Source: Rhodocollybia butyracea
Lineage: Eukaryota; Basidiomycota; Agaricomycetes; Agaricales; Omphalotaceae
Reading direction: 5' to 3'
Assembly (NCBI GenBank): GCA_015501585.1
Contig: JADNRY010000112.1
Coordinates: 62,001 to 126,000 of the forward strand
DNA length: 64,000 nt
The notes below the pieces were generated by a model. The model did not search any database. It had not been told where the DNA came from and saw nothing but the letters and a program-made list of their open reading frames with translations. Below, piece after piece: positions 44,443 through 55,234 of this stretch. Numbering within the stretch: the stretch's first letter is position 1; the number at the start of each line of letters is the position of its first letter. Both the position numbers and the translations under genes were made by a program.

Positions 44443-45560
44443 CTAACGACCGAGCCGGAACAACATGCAGTCACACCACTCCTCAGCCTGTGCTTTAAAG
44501 GGGGGTCTACAGCAGCACAAGCACCGATGGTTTCTGTGACAGCCCGTATCAGAAAATTTGGGAGTAAGAACAGATGGCAACGAACCTAGACTCATTTTCA
44601 CGTTCAGATAGCGTCCTCTAGGATAATCTTTCATCTGGTTTCCTTCAGCGATCGTCGCTTCTGAGAGTTGGGAATGTATTGTTGGCCAGACGTTACTCAT
44701 CAACCACAAACCGACTTCTCCATAACCGAGCAAACAGGAGAGAAGAACGACGATATTGCCTGTTACAAAGTTATATAGATCAACCTTGAAAATGTATTCG
44801 GGATGAACGGTAACGTTTGAATGCTTACCGGCCGTACCTCTCCCAACGTCAATGAGATATGCTCCATAAGCCGCGGTCGCAGGAGACTCTGGGGTTTGTG
44901 TCAACGGTGTCTCCTCAGAAACACCGAAAGTAGTGCAGAGCGTGGTACGGGTGTTGATTTCCTTGAGAACATTGAGTATCGTTTGCGTGGCCGAACTGAT
45001 AACGGAGAAGGAAGAAGATTTCGCTGTGAGGAGGCTATAAGACAAGGGCAGGCGTGCGACTCACGCATATGCCTGGGCATAGTATCTTGAATACATGTAA
45101 CCTTGTCTATGAAAGACATTAGAGTGCGAAGGAATCGAGAAACACACAGTGACACACCTGATGAAATACACAACATTCTCTTTCGAAAGTGTCTCCAGCC
45201 TGGGAGCATCACGGAGTCATGCTCTATGTAGACTTTCCAGATCTGGTTTTGTGTGATAGATGGTATGAGTTTGTAGGTGTGATTCGGGGAAGGTACAAAT
45301 TAGCTACAAGACTAACGACGAAGGGTTGTATTTACGCACAGGTTGGATTGAATGAAAGCAATTTACTATTTAGTGGCCCATGTCCGTGTCCGATAGCTGA
45401 GCGCTGGACATTGGATCTGCAGTCTCTATTCCGAGGTGAGTGTGTTGCAAAACGGACAGAGTTGGCCACTGTATATGATTTAGATGATGAGGAGAGCTGC
45501 AATTCAAGACGTACGATTTAGCACTGTCAAGGCAATTACTGCACTGCACCGCCACTGGTT
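44443..45560 (-). pseudogene. THI20-like gene remnant 4 (TenA + ThiD tail)
   Basis: The TenA frame 44443-45045 shows SSFSVISSATQTILNVLKEI, TTFGVSEETPLTQ, AAYGAYLIDVG, then across an unspliced intron LLSCLLGYGEVGLWL with the Cys and Glu kept. After that the sequence degrades and the C-terminus is lost. A RQDYLYL-equivalent exon is not readable near 45070-45110. The ThiD tail is traceable at 45370-45560. It sits directly upstream of F-box copy F, the same order as remnants 2 and 5. Confidence 0.7.
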
Positions 45561-46924
45561 CTGTAGCATCCGTGAGTTACAAAAGTCTTTTTTATCGGCC
45601 TTGAAAAAGAAAGTCCAAAAGCAAGTGGTTAAGGACATGAACTTGATGATTAATGTTAACACGTAGTGATATACCCGCTTGGATGCTTGCGCCGTTACTG
45701 GAGCTCGGAGCTCTGGAGTCTGATCCAGCGATAGTCAAGACAGGTTGTCCATAAGTTCAAGTTCAAGTTGTCCATAAAACTTAATCTTATTTAAAAGCCC
45801 GTGACTGCGCGCTTATTACCGTGCTTAAGATCTTGCGAGTCGAACGTAACACGAACGCTCTTATCATCGTTATTCAAATTTTTATGATGTCCCAGGGGAT
45901 ATAGGATGAATGTAAAACCAAGGAAAACCATTGAAATATTGACAGTCTAAGCGTAACGCTGCCTGAGTAGGTTTGCCCTTCATGAACAATTCATGAATTC
46001 GAAAGTCCATTCGATACTTCATGTAAGGTCGGAAGGTCGGGGCTCCATGGACCGTAATACTAATAGGTGAGGCATCACAACAGCTCCAGGATAAGATCTT
46101 CCCATAGCAAGCACAAGTCTAGTAGCGGCGGTGCAACTGGGGCCCGTCCTGTTCGCGTCCCCGCCCTCGCCGCCGGCTTTCCTCTGCAAAACCACTACAG
46201 TCTACGCTACCGACTCGCAAATCTGTTGCGTGATCCTCCAATAATTCAACAGCTTTGCCTCCATCCATTAAAGTAGACTAACCACATTGATCAACGAATT
46301 CAAACAAAGACGAGGATGAGTGAGATGAGCGCCACACACGCTGGAGGGAGTCTGATGGTTCCGAGCGCTGTAGACAGAAGTAAAGGACTAAGTATATGTT
46401 GTATATGATCCAATTGAAAACTGTCTCAGCAGCTGATAAAGGGTGGCTCTCCTTTGAAGAAGGTAGGAGCCACAGGAGGACAGAAGGATGGCCCTTTCCC
46501 GGCACATCACCTCCGCCACTACCACTAGGACATCCACGTTCCAACCGCATCCATGGGTTGCCCTCACCTGCCCGCTGTTTGATCGTACTTCACTCCAGAA
46601 GAGCAGAGCTGGGGCAGAATGGGCCCTCCACATTACTTCGCCGTTGGCCAAGGCCAAGCAACCTTCTTCAATCCCGTTGCTAGTGACTCACAGTTCCACA
46701 TTGATGTCTTGTTCCGTTCGTACCCATTTTTGTAGCTTTCCTTGCTCTGATTATCACAACGATTAAGCCTAGGGCCCTAGGGTCTTATCATTTAACTCAA
46801 CTCGTTTGTTCCTTCAAAGACGATGATGGAACACTTCTCAAACCCTGTTCATCGGTGATTCGATAACAGCCTGAATAAGCTCAAACAAGACAGATATCAA
46901 CGTATTTACTAACATACAAATAAA
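45561..46924. other. Gene-poor 1.36 kb
   Basis: Contains the ThiD upstream leader, then sequence without recognised genes. A G/C-richer patch at 46067-46700 has several short frames on both strands, none with family features. Confidence 0.5.
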
Positions 46925-48909
46925 TTAGACCTGAATTCCATTCGTTCCGGCAACTACCACTCTCAAGCCCTCCTTGTCTAGGATCCGTAGTGGTTTATAC
47001 ACTTCCGCATCAACCTCTCGCCCCTCAAACTTGAGAACAACTGACCGTATACACTCCTTGCCCTTCATGAGCATTGTCGCACAAAGATCCGAGCCAGGTC
47101 TAAACCAGCGTGATTCGACCATGGTAACAAAAGCGGAGTCATCAAATGGTCCGGTGATCTGGGAACTTAGACGAAGAGTGTGTAGTTTTGGAACCAATGA
47201 AATAGATGGGGATTCATGTTGAGTTAGACTTGTGGAGTGATTGGCACCAGTGATTTGACTCGTACATAGCTGTCATCGATTTCGAGATGGAGTAGAGAGG
47301 GCATGACTCGAAGGGCTGTAATAAGGTCCAAATCAGAGAGAGATAGACTGCGCACGGCGAAAGTGGTGATCACACAGGATGATCTGGATATAAAAGATAT
47401 AAAAGTCTCTGTTGGCCAATTAACCGAAGCCTCTTCTAACACAAGCTCATTCAAGGACGGTAAATCAAGGGATAAGAACACCATTTTCATGTATGAGTTC
47501 TTGTGCGTGCCCCTAATAGCAAGTGATGTGATATTGCGCCCTGTGTAAGGGCCTGTTCAGCACCGATATCTGATCCGAGTTTGCGTGAGTTTTGGAGCTC
47601 AAATTCCCTGATATATCATCGTGTGAATTTGTGTGATATCAGCGTGATTGAGAAGATATTTGACCCTACATAACATGCCTCTTCCATGCTTAATAGAGGG
47701 CATTTAGTGTCAGATTTTGGTCTATTAGAGGTTTCCAAACACTACTTTACATATTTTTAGTGAAGAGAAGACATGATGCACATTCATTGCACAATAATCA
47801 GCAGTAACAAGTAACACAGATAACAGCTAGTCACATCAAGTAACAAATCTCGCGTTTCCCGAGCTCCAAAACTCGGATCAGATATCGGTGCTGAACAGGC
47901 CCTAATGTGCATCATGCTCTCGATAACAGTCCTCATGACCTTCGAGTTCAAGATATTTGACCGAAGGGGATCTATGGAGTATTTCCACCAATTTTGAGCA
48001 TGTATTCCGGAGCTTGAGATAACAAAGTTGATGATCTGAAGCCTTGGATACAGGCAGCTCGGTAGCGGCAAGTGAACAGAGACCCGGAGCATGCTCGAAG
48101 CGGTCAAAATCAGACGACATATGTCCGAAGGTATGATGGCGAATATCCAAGTCTGCAAGTAAAGGAAAATGTAACCCAGAGAGAATCTTGTGCCTTGTAG
48201 GCGAGCAATACCCATGATACGTGAAAGTTTTCCAACGGTGAGCATGCTGTGTCAGGTGGATGAGGGAGGGATACTCCGTCGCACGAGGCATACCCTGTAT
48301 ATTCAGCGTCAGACTCAATGGCCAATTACCTGATCTCTCCAAATATCGAGCGACAGTATCAATGAAACCAACCAGGGCTTTCCCTTGGTTCAGCGTAATA
48401 GGGTGTGTTTCTACCTCTAGGTTAGCCCACAAACTGGGCGACAACAACGCAAGTGTACGCCAACGTGAGCATACCAAGTTGATTGCCATTGTAGGGAGGT
48501 AAGTGATGACGGGAGATGTGAGCTGGGCGCTAGGTCCCCAATCTTGAAGCCACGGATGGCTCTGGAAGAGATTTTTTTCGCACACATAGGCGAAGATATG
48601 CAACAAAATTTTGTTTGACAGCTTCCGCATCGGCGACAAGAGAGAGCGTAGCTTGGCCCGCTGGATCTCGAGACGTTGTTTTTCAGCCTGGACAGCTATG
48701 ATTTGGTCATGAAGGCGGGCGACCTCAGAATCATGATCCTTGATATCTTTATCAGCCAGAGCCAGCATCTCCTTTAGCTTTTCTGTTCGTTCTGGGCTAA
48801 CCACGAATGGACCAAATTCCGAGCGAAGTTCGTTTTCCAAATGAGTTAGTTCCGCAGAGCTTAGGTTTATGCGTAATTTTGCACATAGTGAACGCGGTGA
48901 GGAGGCCAT
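46925..48909 (-). pseudogene. F-box-like/LRR protein, copy G, split by a MITE
   Basis: The N-terminal half (47902-48909) is open and well preserved: start MASSPRSLCAK, coiled coil (ELTHLENEL, DIKDHDSEVARLHDQI), F-box (LSPMRKLSNKILLHIFAYVC, LVCSRWRTL), LRRs up to DCYREHDAH. A 354-bp MITE (47549-47902) then interrupts; across it the frame resumes as TGRNITSLAI and MKMVFLSLDLPSLNELVL. A second lesion near 47200-47230 (a deletion) shifts the frame before VPKLHTLRL, and the C-terminus GTNGIQV ends at 46925. Confidence 0.9.
47549..47902. mobile_element. PIF/Harbinger-like MITE, 354 bp
   Basis: 34-bp terminal inverted repeats beginning GGGCCTGTTCAGCACC, perfect at both ends, with a 3-bp TAA target duplication (47546-47548, 47903-47905). 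The paralogous site in F-box copy F (about 43248, GTGTAATGTAC) is empty with one TAA. GG(G/C)CCTGTT ends and TWA duplications are typical of Tourist/Harbinger elements. No transposase. Confidence 0.95.
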
Positions 48910-49285
48910 AGAATTGAATAAGCGCGCAAGTCCAAGCGTCTCATCTCCTGTCCCCTATTTATATGGATGTCCCCAGCGCGCATAAATGTTTTGAATGTTC
49001 TTAGGATCCATAATGTTCTATTTATCATGCAAGTTAATTATCCTTTGCAAAATACTTCTCAGACCGTAGTTTCTTGCTTCGAATCATTTGACTATGGGCA
49101 AAGTATGTAATTCAGAAAGGACGACCACTGCAGTCAGAGTTTAGCAACAGAATTCAAGCTCAGACCACTAGTCACCGTCTACGCTTACTTATATTACCCT
49201 GCATGTCCCTCATTTTCTGCGCGAAGATCTTCACGACTACTCGGTTTCCCACTAACGCTCACCCTTCCTAAACCAATTCCATAGA
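48910..49285. other. Spacer between F-box copy G and TenA remnant 5
   Basis: Contains the F-box 5' leader (GAATTGAATAAGCGCG, reverse strand) and a pyrimidine-rich region. No gene seen. Confidence 0.5.
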
Positions 49286-50690
49286 CTACGATAGGTTCAT
49301 GGCCATATCCCAAAACCCCTTCTCCAACTCCGTACACCTCTCCCATACGGCGCACCACTCTTCAAGCCTGTGTTTCGAAGGGGGGTCTGCGGCCGCACGA
49401 GCCTTGATGGTAGCTGTAATGGCAGGACTCAAGATCTGGATGAGAAGCACTGAAGGCAACGAACCTAGTCCCATTCTCACCGCGCCCTGATAGCGTTCTC
49501 CAGAATAATCTTCGATCCATTGAAGGTAGGGGTTGCCTTCAAGGATAACCCAACGATCGTCGCTCCCAGGAGTTGCGATTGTCGGCTGGACGTTTTTTTT
49601 AAACCACAATCCGACCTCTCCGTAGCCGAGCAAACAGGATAGGAGAGTGACGAGGAGCATCGTTGTATCGCCTAATACGAGTTTATTTTGGATAAGACTG
49701 GAAATCGGTTACGCATGAACGCTTACCTCTCAACCCAACGTCAATGAGATATGCTCCGTAAGCTGCGGTCGCAGGAGACTCTGCGGTTTGCGTTAACAAT
49801 GTCTCCTCAGAAACACCGAAGGTGGCGCAAAACGCGGTATGAGTGTTGATTTCGTTGAGGACGTTGAGTATCGTTTGCGTAGCCAAACCAATAGCGGAGA
49901 AGGAAGAAGATTTTGCTGCAAGGAGACTATGAGAAAAGATCATTAGAGAGTTAGGAAGAAAGAGGGTGTGCGACTCACGCGTACGCCCGGGCGTAGTATC
50001 TTAAATACAGGTAATCCTGTCTATAAAAGATTAAACGTTGACGTTGATTAGAGGCGAAGAAATCGGGGAATACACACCTGATGAAATGCACAAAATTCTC
50101 CTTCGGGATCGTTCCTTTCCCCAGGAGCTTCACGAAGTCATGCTCTACGTAGGCTTTCCAGACGCGACTGGTTTTGCGAATGAAGAGCGATGATAGAGGG
50201 TACGGGTTTGTAGGTGTGATTCTGGAAAGGGACTTCTCAGCGATGCGGGGGAATGATGGCGAAGAAAAGAGTTTACCTCGGTACAAGTAGCTGATGCATG
50301 GAATGGAAATGATTTAATGGCCCATGTCCGTGTCCGATAGCCGAATCTGCAGTCTCGATTCAGAGTTGAATGTACCGTGTTGCAAAACGGACAACGTCGG
50401 CCACTGTATATGGATTAGATGATGATCAAGGAAGCCACAATTCGAGACGTACGATCAGAGCCTGAAGCCAACCTAGCCGCAATCGCTGCACTGAGCGTAC
50501 AGCTGTCGTTGACTCAATACGAGGAAAGCAGAGGATCATGCATGGTCCGCCTCGCATCTGTGCTTCCAGAGCTTTGGTGTAAAACATCCACAACGAGTTC
50601 ACAACTCGAAGCAGCAGAACCAATGAATTGGCCTTGAAAAAAGGAGTCCAAAGGTTGATGCGTTGACGCGCGGGCGTTGAGTACATTGAG
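49286..50690 (-). pseudogene. THI20-like gene copy 5: TenA part intact, ThiD part broken
   Basis: Exons on the minus strand: 50277 to about 50359 (ThiD end, GHGHGPLNHFHSMHQLLVPR), 50078-50221, 49979-50020, 49727-49926 and 49286-49671, with introns of 52-57 bp, all GT-AG and in phase. The TenA/THI-4 domain is complete: VWKAYVEHDFVKLLGKGTI, RQDYLYLRYYARAYA, ESPATAAYGAYLIDVGLRGD, LLSCLLGYGEVGLW (nucleophile Cys and Glu present), and ELEKGFWDMAM at the C-terminus. Family role: hydrolysis of aminopyrimidine in thiamine salvage, fused in fungi to an HMP(-P) kinase. Here the ThiD frame has a TGA at 50362-50360 and earlier parts (to about 50690) are fragments. TenA could still be expressed alone if a promoter exists, but that is unproven. 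Confidence 0.7.
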
Positions 50691-50734
50691 TGGCCAGAGA
50701 TATCCTGGTATGCTCACTTGAATAGCAGCTACTG

Positions 50735-51210
50735 GTGGTACTGAAATCCGAGCTGGTTGATCAGCTAATAAGAGATGCGCGCTTACCTCCGAAAAGGCGC
50801 TTAAAAAATTTCATTTCCCGGTCAAGTCGGATTCAGGTTTTCCAGCTCCAGCTTGAGTGTCGAGGAAGAGGAAGAAGGGAGGAGAAACTTATGGACAAGG
50901 AACCACATGTCACTCAACCTTTACCGGTATCACCAGTGCCACCGTAAGTCTATACTGTACATGTGCATACTCTTCACTTCTAATTGAACTACGACCATCT
51001 CCAACACTTTGCACAATTCATTACCTCCGTCAGGGAATTCCGTACATGTCAACCTTACCTTTTCCCTTCAGTTGGCTCTCGATCCGAACGACGGATCCAA
51101 TATTTCATCGTTATGCGTTATTTTCATCCCAAATGGCTGTCCTCGTTCGAAAGAAGATTGTGAAATGTTCCCTCAAGGCTACTGTATACATGGTGGTTAA
51201 AATTTGGTGA
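50735..51210 (+). CDS. Hypothetical small protein, two possible exons
   Basis: An open frame 50735-50947 (ending KEPHVTQPLPVSPVPP) is followed by a good donor GTAAGT (50945 area). After an acceptor TCCGTCAG (about 51037), open frames continue to 51210 in one frame (PFPFSWLSIRTTDPIFHR) or to about 51200 in another (LALDPNDGSNISSLCVIF, Cys-rich end). I cannot choose between them. Basic in the first part. It may be spurious. Confidence 0.25.
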
Positions 51211-51322
51211 CATTTACATATATTGAACAGGTGCGAATGGCAAGTGAGGGGGGTTGTTTCCCTTGCCTATCTGTCAATCATACATGTACTATTTACGACT
51301 GATCTGATATACATGCCAACGT

Positions 51323-52099
51323 TTAATGCTTCTTCGAAGGAAATCCACGTCCACTGAGGTGTTTGTACTGCGCCTTGATTGTTTTCGCCATCTGCTCGTT
51401 GTTTATCTGCTCTAGAATTGGTTCATGGGACTGCAGTATATGTTGTTGCACAAAGTTGATAGCTGCCAAATGGAGGGGAAAAAGCGTCCAGTGAATACTA
51501 GTCATTTATGTAATTTTCCGTATTGCAACTAACCTTTCTCGAATTCTGCAACCAAGTCTCGTTAGTTGGCAATCATGCAAAAGACGTAAAACCAATGCTT
51601 ACCTTCACTTTCCTCACCTGCGCTTCCACCACCTAACGTACTCTGGACCAACCCTTCACTATATGGCGGGAATTGGGTATTACCATGTTGGATTGTCGCT
51701 TCAATCCTTCCTGCCAGATCGTGCCCGAGCAGTACAGTCTCTGGTGGCACATCCTCATCTTCGGTACGTCCAGTAGCAGCAATATTTCCCGGCCCCACTG
51801 AACTGACGTCAATTGCGGGTGCCTCAGGGACCTCATGAAATACTCCTGTGAGCTTTTCTACGAGTTTTTGTCCTGCCCCGAGATGCGCTGAAGGTAACTC
51901 TGTTACAGTCTTAAGCAGAAACACGGTCAAGCTGAGTGGAGCCTGTTACAGGATGTTTTCATACCTCAGGTGGTGGCACTTCGAAAATCAGGCTACGTTC
52001 AGCTGGTGTCCCACTGGCAGAATCAGTTGCCTGCAAATGCTCAGAGTCGGGTTTCGTTCCTCCTGGATTCTCCAAGCCAAGGCTGAACACATGTTCCAT
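51323..52099 (-). CDS. Hypothetical protein, four exons, 193 aa
   Basis: Exons on the minus strand: 51965-52099 (start MEHVFSLGLENPGG), 51603-51897, a 12-nt exon 51534-51545, and 51323-51462 (ending GRGFPSKKH). Introns of 67, 57 and 71 bp have GT-AG ends and all joins are in phase. The middle is acidic and Pro/Gly-rich (EVPPPELPSAHLGAGQ, EDEDVPPETV); the C-terminal part is helical and charged (AINFVQQHILQSHEPILEQI, NNEQMAKTIKAQY). No signal peptide, membrane segment or known domain recognised. Not part of the duplicated cassettes; looks intact. Confidence 0.6.
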
Positions 52100-52845
52100 T
52101 TACCAACTGTTGTTTAGAGGGTGATAGAGGTAGTTTGAGTTCAAGGCGAGATATGGACTGGTGACGTCGATGCTGATGCATAAATACTGTCAATTGATAC
52201 TTAATGTTTGCTTAATATAGAGTCAATGGATGACTAGCCCATCTCGGTCAGGGTGAATCACCCCACTTTGACATCAATGCAACATTCCACTTACAGCATC
52301 GTAGATCTGATCAGATGGTGAAGGGGCCTCGAGGGTCCAGAGAAATGGCCGACTTTTTCGAACACATGAGTGAGGAAAGAAACTGTACAAAAGGAGCCCA
52401 CGCCATTCAAGAGAGGTGCTCATGTAAAGGTGGCCCGGGCTCCCATGGAGTCATACTCGAAAAGCTTCTGATGACCAACAACCCAGCTGTGATAGATAAC
52501 CTTTGGTGCTGGCGGTTATGAGGTAGGGCCTGATTATTGCCTGAGTAGTTTGTTTGTCAGAGTCCGCCCAAGGAAGAGCTGTAATCACAGAATTTCGTGT
52601 GGTACAAGAAGGACTAAGATTAGGTGGCGCTACTTATTGAGTGCTAAGCGTTAAGTGAACCACCACCACCACCACACGCCATCTCCCACGCCATCTCTTC
52701 TGCAACCGGACCTTCCTAGGATGTTGTAGGAAGCCCACTGGGCCTGCAACTTGTACTTCTTGGATAGAAAGCGATCCGGTGTGTCCACATTTCGGTCCCG
52801 AACCGCATGCGCACAGTACTAGTATAGTTGAGCATAGCAGCTTGA
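52100..52845. other. Intergenic region upstream of the hypothetical gene
   Basis: A frame at 52315-52521 (plus) has no family feature. CCACCACCACCACCACACG at 52660-52678 is a short simple repeat. No gene supported. Confidence 0.45.
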
Positions 52846-54014
52846 TGTTATGACTCGATCAATAGTCTCGTCCAAACCTTCACAGTACGTAACTCGGCAG
52901 TAAAAATGATAAGAGAAATTAATGAGATTATAGAGCAAGCCTTTCCGTTCGTTGAAACCGCTAGGCAAAAAATATATACTCAAACAACTAGGCTCAAGTA
53001 AAGTTAGTAACTAGTTTGTAATACAAAACTCACAGAAGTTATTATTTGGAGATAGCTCGACAAATAATAATAAGATTACCCTCGGAGATGGCTCGACAAG
53101 CAGTAATATGAATCAGAACTAATACTCGGAGATGGCTCGACAAGTAGTAGTGAGTATGGTGTCTAATACTCGGAGATAGCTCAACAAGTAATAGTGAGTG
53201 TGATGTCTAATACTTGGAGATAGCTCAACAAGTAATAGGAAGTTGCAACTTGGAGATAGCTCAACAAGTGGCAATTAAAGAAGTATTCACTAGGAGATAG
53301 CTCAACAGGTGAATATTAGTGGATACAACTTGGAGTTAGCTCAACAAGATGTATAAATGTGTATTGTAGCTTGGAGATAGCTCAACAAGATACAATGAGT
53401 TGGTCTGGTGATTCACACAAGTGATAACAGCAAACAAGTGGGGGTTTGGATTTAAGAAAAATAATACGTCTAACGTACATTGGTAAATCTAGACTACTTA
53501 TATACTGTGCAATGTGTACTAGTTAGGAAATGCTGCGGAATGACTAGATTTGAGTCATAACTGCGGAAATACTGCGGATGAGTCAGTCTGACTATGTAAT
53601 GCTGTGCAATGACTAATATTGAGTCATGTATGCGGAACCGTAGTTGACTCAGATATCTGGCTGTGCAATGACTGATATTGAGTCATTGATGTAAAGAGGC
53701 TATGCAATGATGTCATAGCTGTGGAGCAGTGATGTGATATCATAACTGCGGAGCAGTGGAATGACATCATGATTGTGGAGTAGCAAGATGACATCATAGT
53801 TGTGGAGCTAGAATGATGTCATGACTGTGCAGACTGTGCAGTGACTGTTAAAGATCATTCTGGTGTTCTGGAAGAATGTGTGCAGCATTAACCCAAATGG
53901 TGTTGAATAACTAATGAATGTAAAATGTTAAGTAGAAGTATTAATGATAGTGTTCATAGTTGGTTACAGAAGAAAAAAGATTGGGTGTATAGGATTTAGA
54001 TCCTGGTCATAACA
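52846..54014 (-). repeat. 3' LTR (1169 bp)
   Basis: Contains nine variants of GGAGATRGCTCRACAAGT between 53048 and 53392, and TGAGTCA/TGACTCA-type sites at 53540-53690. Ends TGTTATGA / TCATAACA. Confidence 0.93.
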
Positions 54015-55234
54015 GTACTCCCCCCTTAAGGCCGAAACCCTCTGAGGCCACATAGGAGTTAGGTTATCCGGTCATAGTTAGTGGAATTGCACCTATCAGT
54101 TGCATCTCAAGTAAAGATGTTCATGAGTTCAAGCATCCTGACTTCAAATGGTGGTTATGTGATGGCCTGTTAATTGGTCATTAATTGGACATTAGTGTCG
54201 TTAGTGTCATTACTGTAATTGGTGTATTTTCCGTGCCACATTAGTTGCATCAGACCTGGGACAATAAACATCATGATTTCAATAGTACATCAGCATGTTG
54301 GGCGGTACTATGTCCATGGATCTGATTTATGGGAAGTCCATCAATCAAAATGATTGTTTCAAATTTTTCTGATTGCTTGATTGCATACAGCTGTTTGCAT
54401 ATCAGTGATTTGATGGTGGCTTTGATGTCAATTGGTGCCGTCTGATTGATGATTTTTATGGGAATAGTGGACTTTCGGACATTTCATTTCCTGAACTTGA
54501 AACTTGTCACTGTAGTATCTGCGTCTTGGACACAGATCCATGCATTTCAGTAAGCATTAATACCAATCTGGTATTTGAATCTCATGTTGTCCAAGTGGCG
54601 AGAATTGGAGATGTATCATTATTTTATGACCAAGTTATGACTTGATGCAATATTGATGAGGTGTATTATTAGATGAAAAAGCGGGTATGATATAGCTGTT
54701 TCATCTTAGGTTGGTCTGAAACTCATCAAATCGTCCAAGAACTTTCTTCCTTTCCCCTTCTCATTCAGCATTTTTACATGTCTTTCAAAGCTTGTTCATT
54801 TCCTGATGTTTTTTCTTCAGTTTCTGGGCACACTATCTGCTATAACTAGTGGCATTTCAGAGATTATTGGGGTAGCGTTGACATTCTTTGTGGTTTTTTC
54901 TGGTGAGAACTCTCAGTAGCACAATACATGGTGCATTGCTTTCTATAGAGTCGGAGTATATGGCATAATTCAAGGCATAATTGGGCTTATTTGACCAATA
55001 ATCTCATTTACAATCATTGGTGAAAGGTGAGGCATAGATATTGGATAAAATCTGCAAAAACCTGTTAATTGATTTTGCTCTGCAGATAGATGTATTGAGG
55101 TGGGTTAAAATCATGGAAATAATTTCTGGTGATGTTTCCACTTGAGTTGTAAGCAGAGTTATTGGGGTGTAATCATTGTGACTATGAGCATCTGGTTATT
55201 GAGATGCTAGGATGTTTATCTGGTCGATGTCCTT
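54015..55234. other. Non-coding interior of the gag-only element
   Basis: About 1.2 kb, T-rich on the plus strand, without an open frame of note; here an autonomous element would carry pol. No trace of RT or integrase motifs seen in the frames given. Confidence 0.6.

Noticed and set aside
50869..51200. Cys-containing frame as a hydrophobin
   Set aside because: The eight-cysteine hydrophobin spacing is absent and the reading frame across the possible intron is unclear.
53048..53392. Regular GGAGATAGCTC repeats looked CRISPR-like
   Set aside because: The spacers are short, uneven and similar to each other, the array lies within an LTR, and the genome is eukaryotic.
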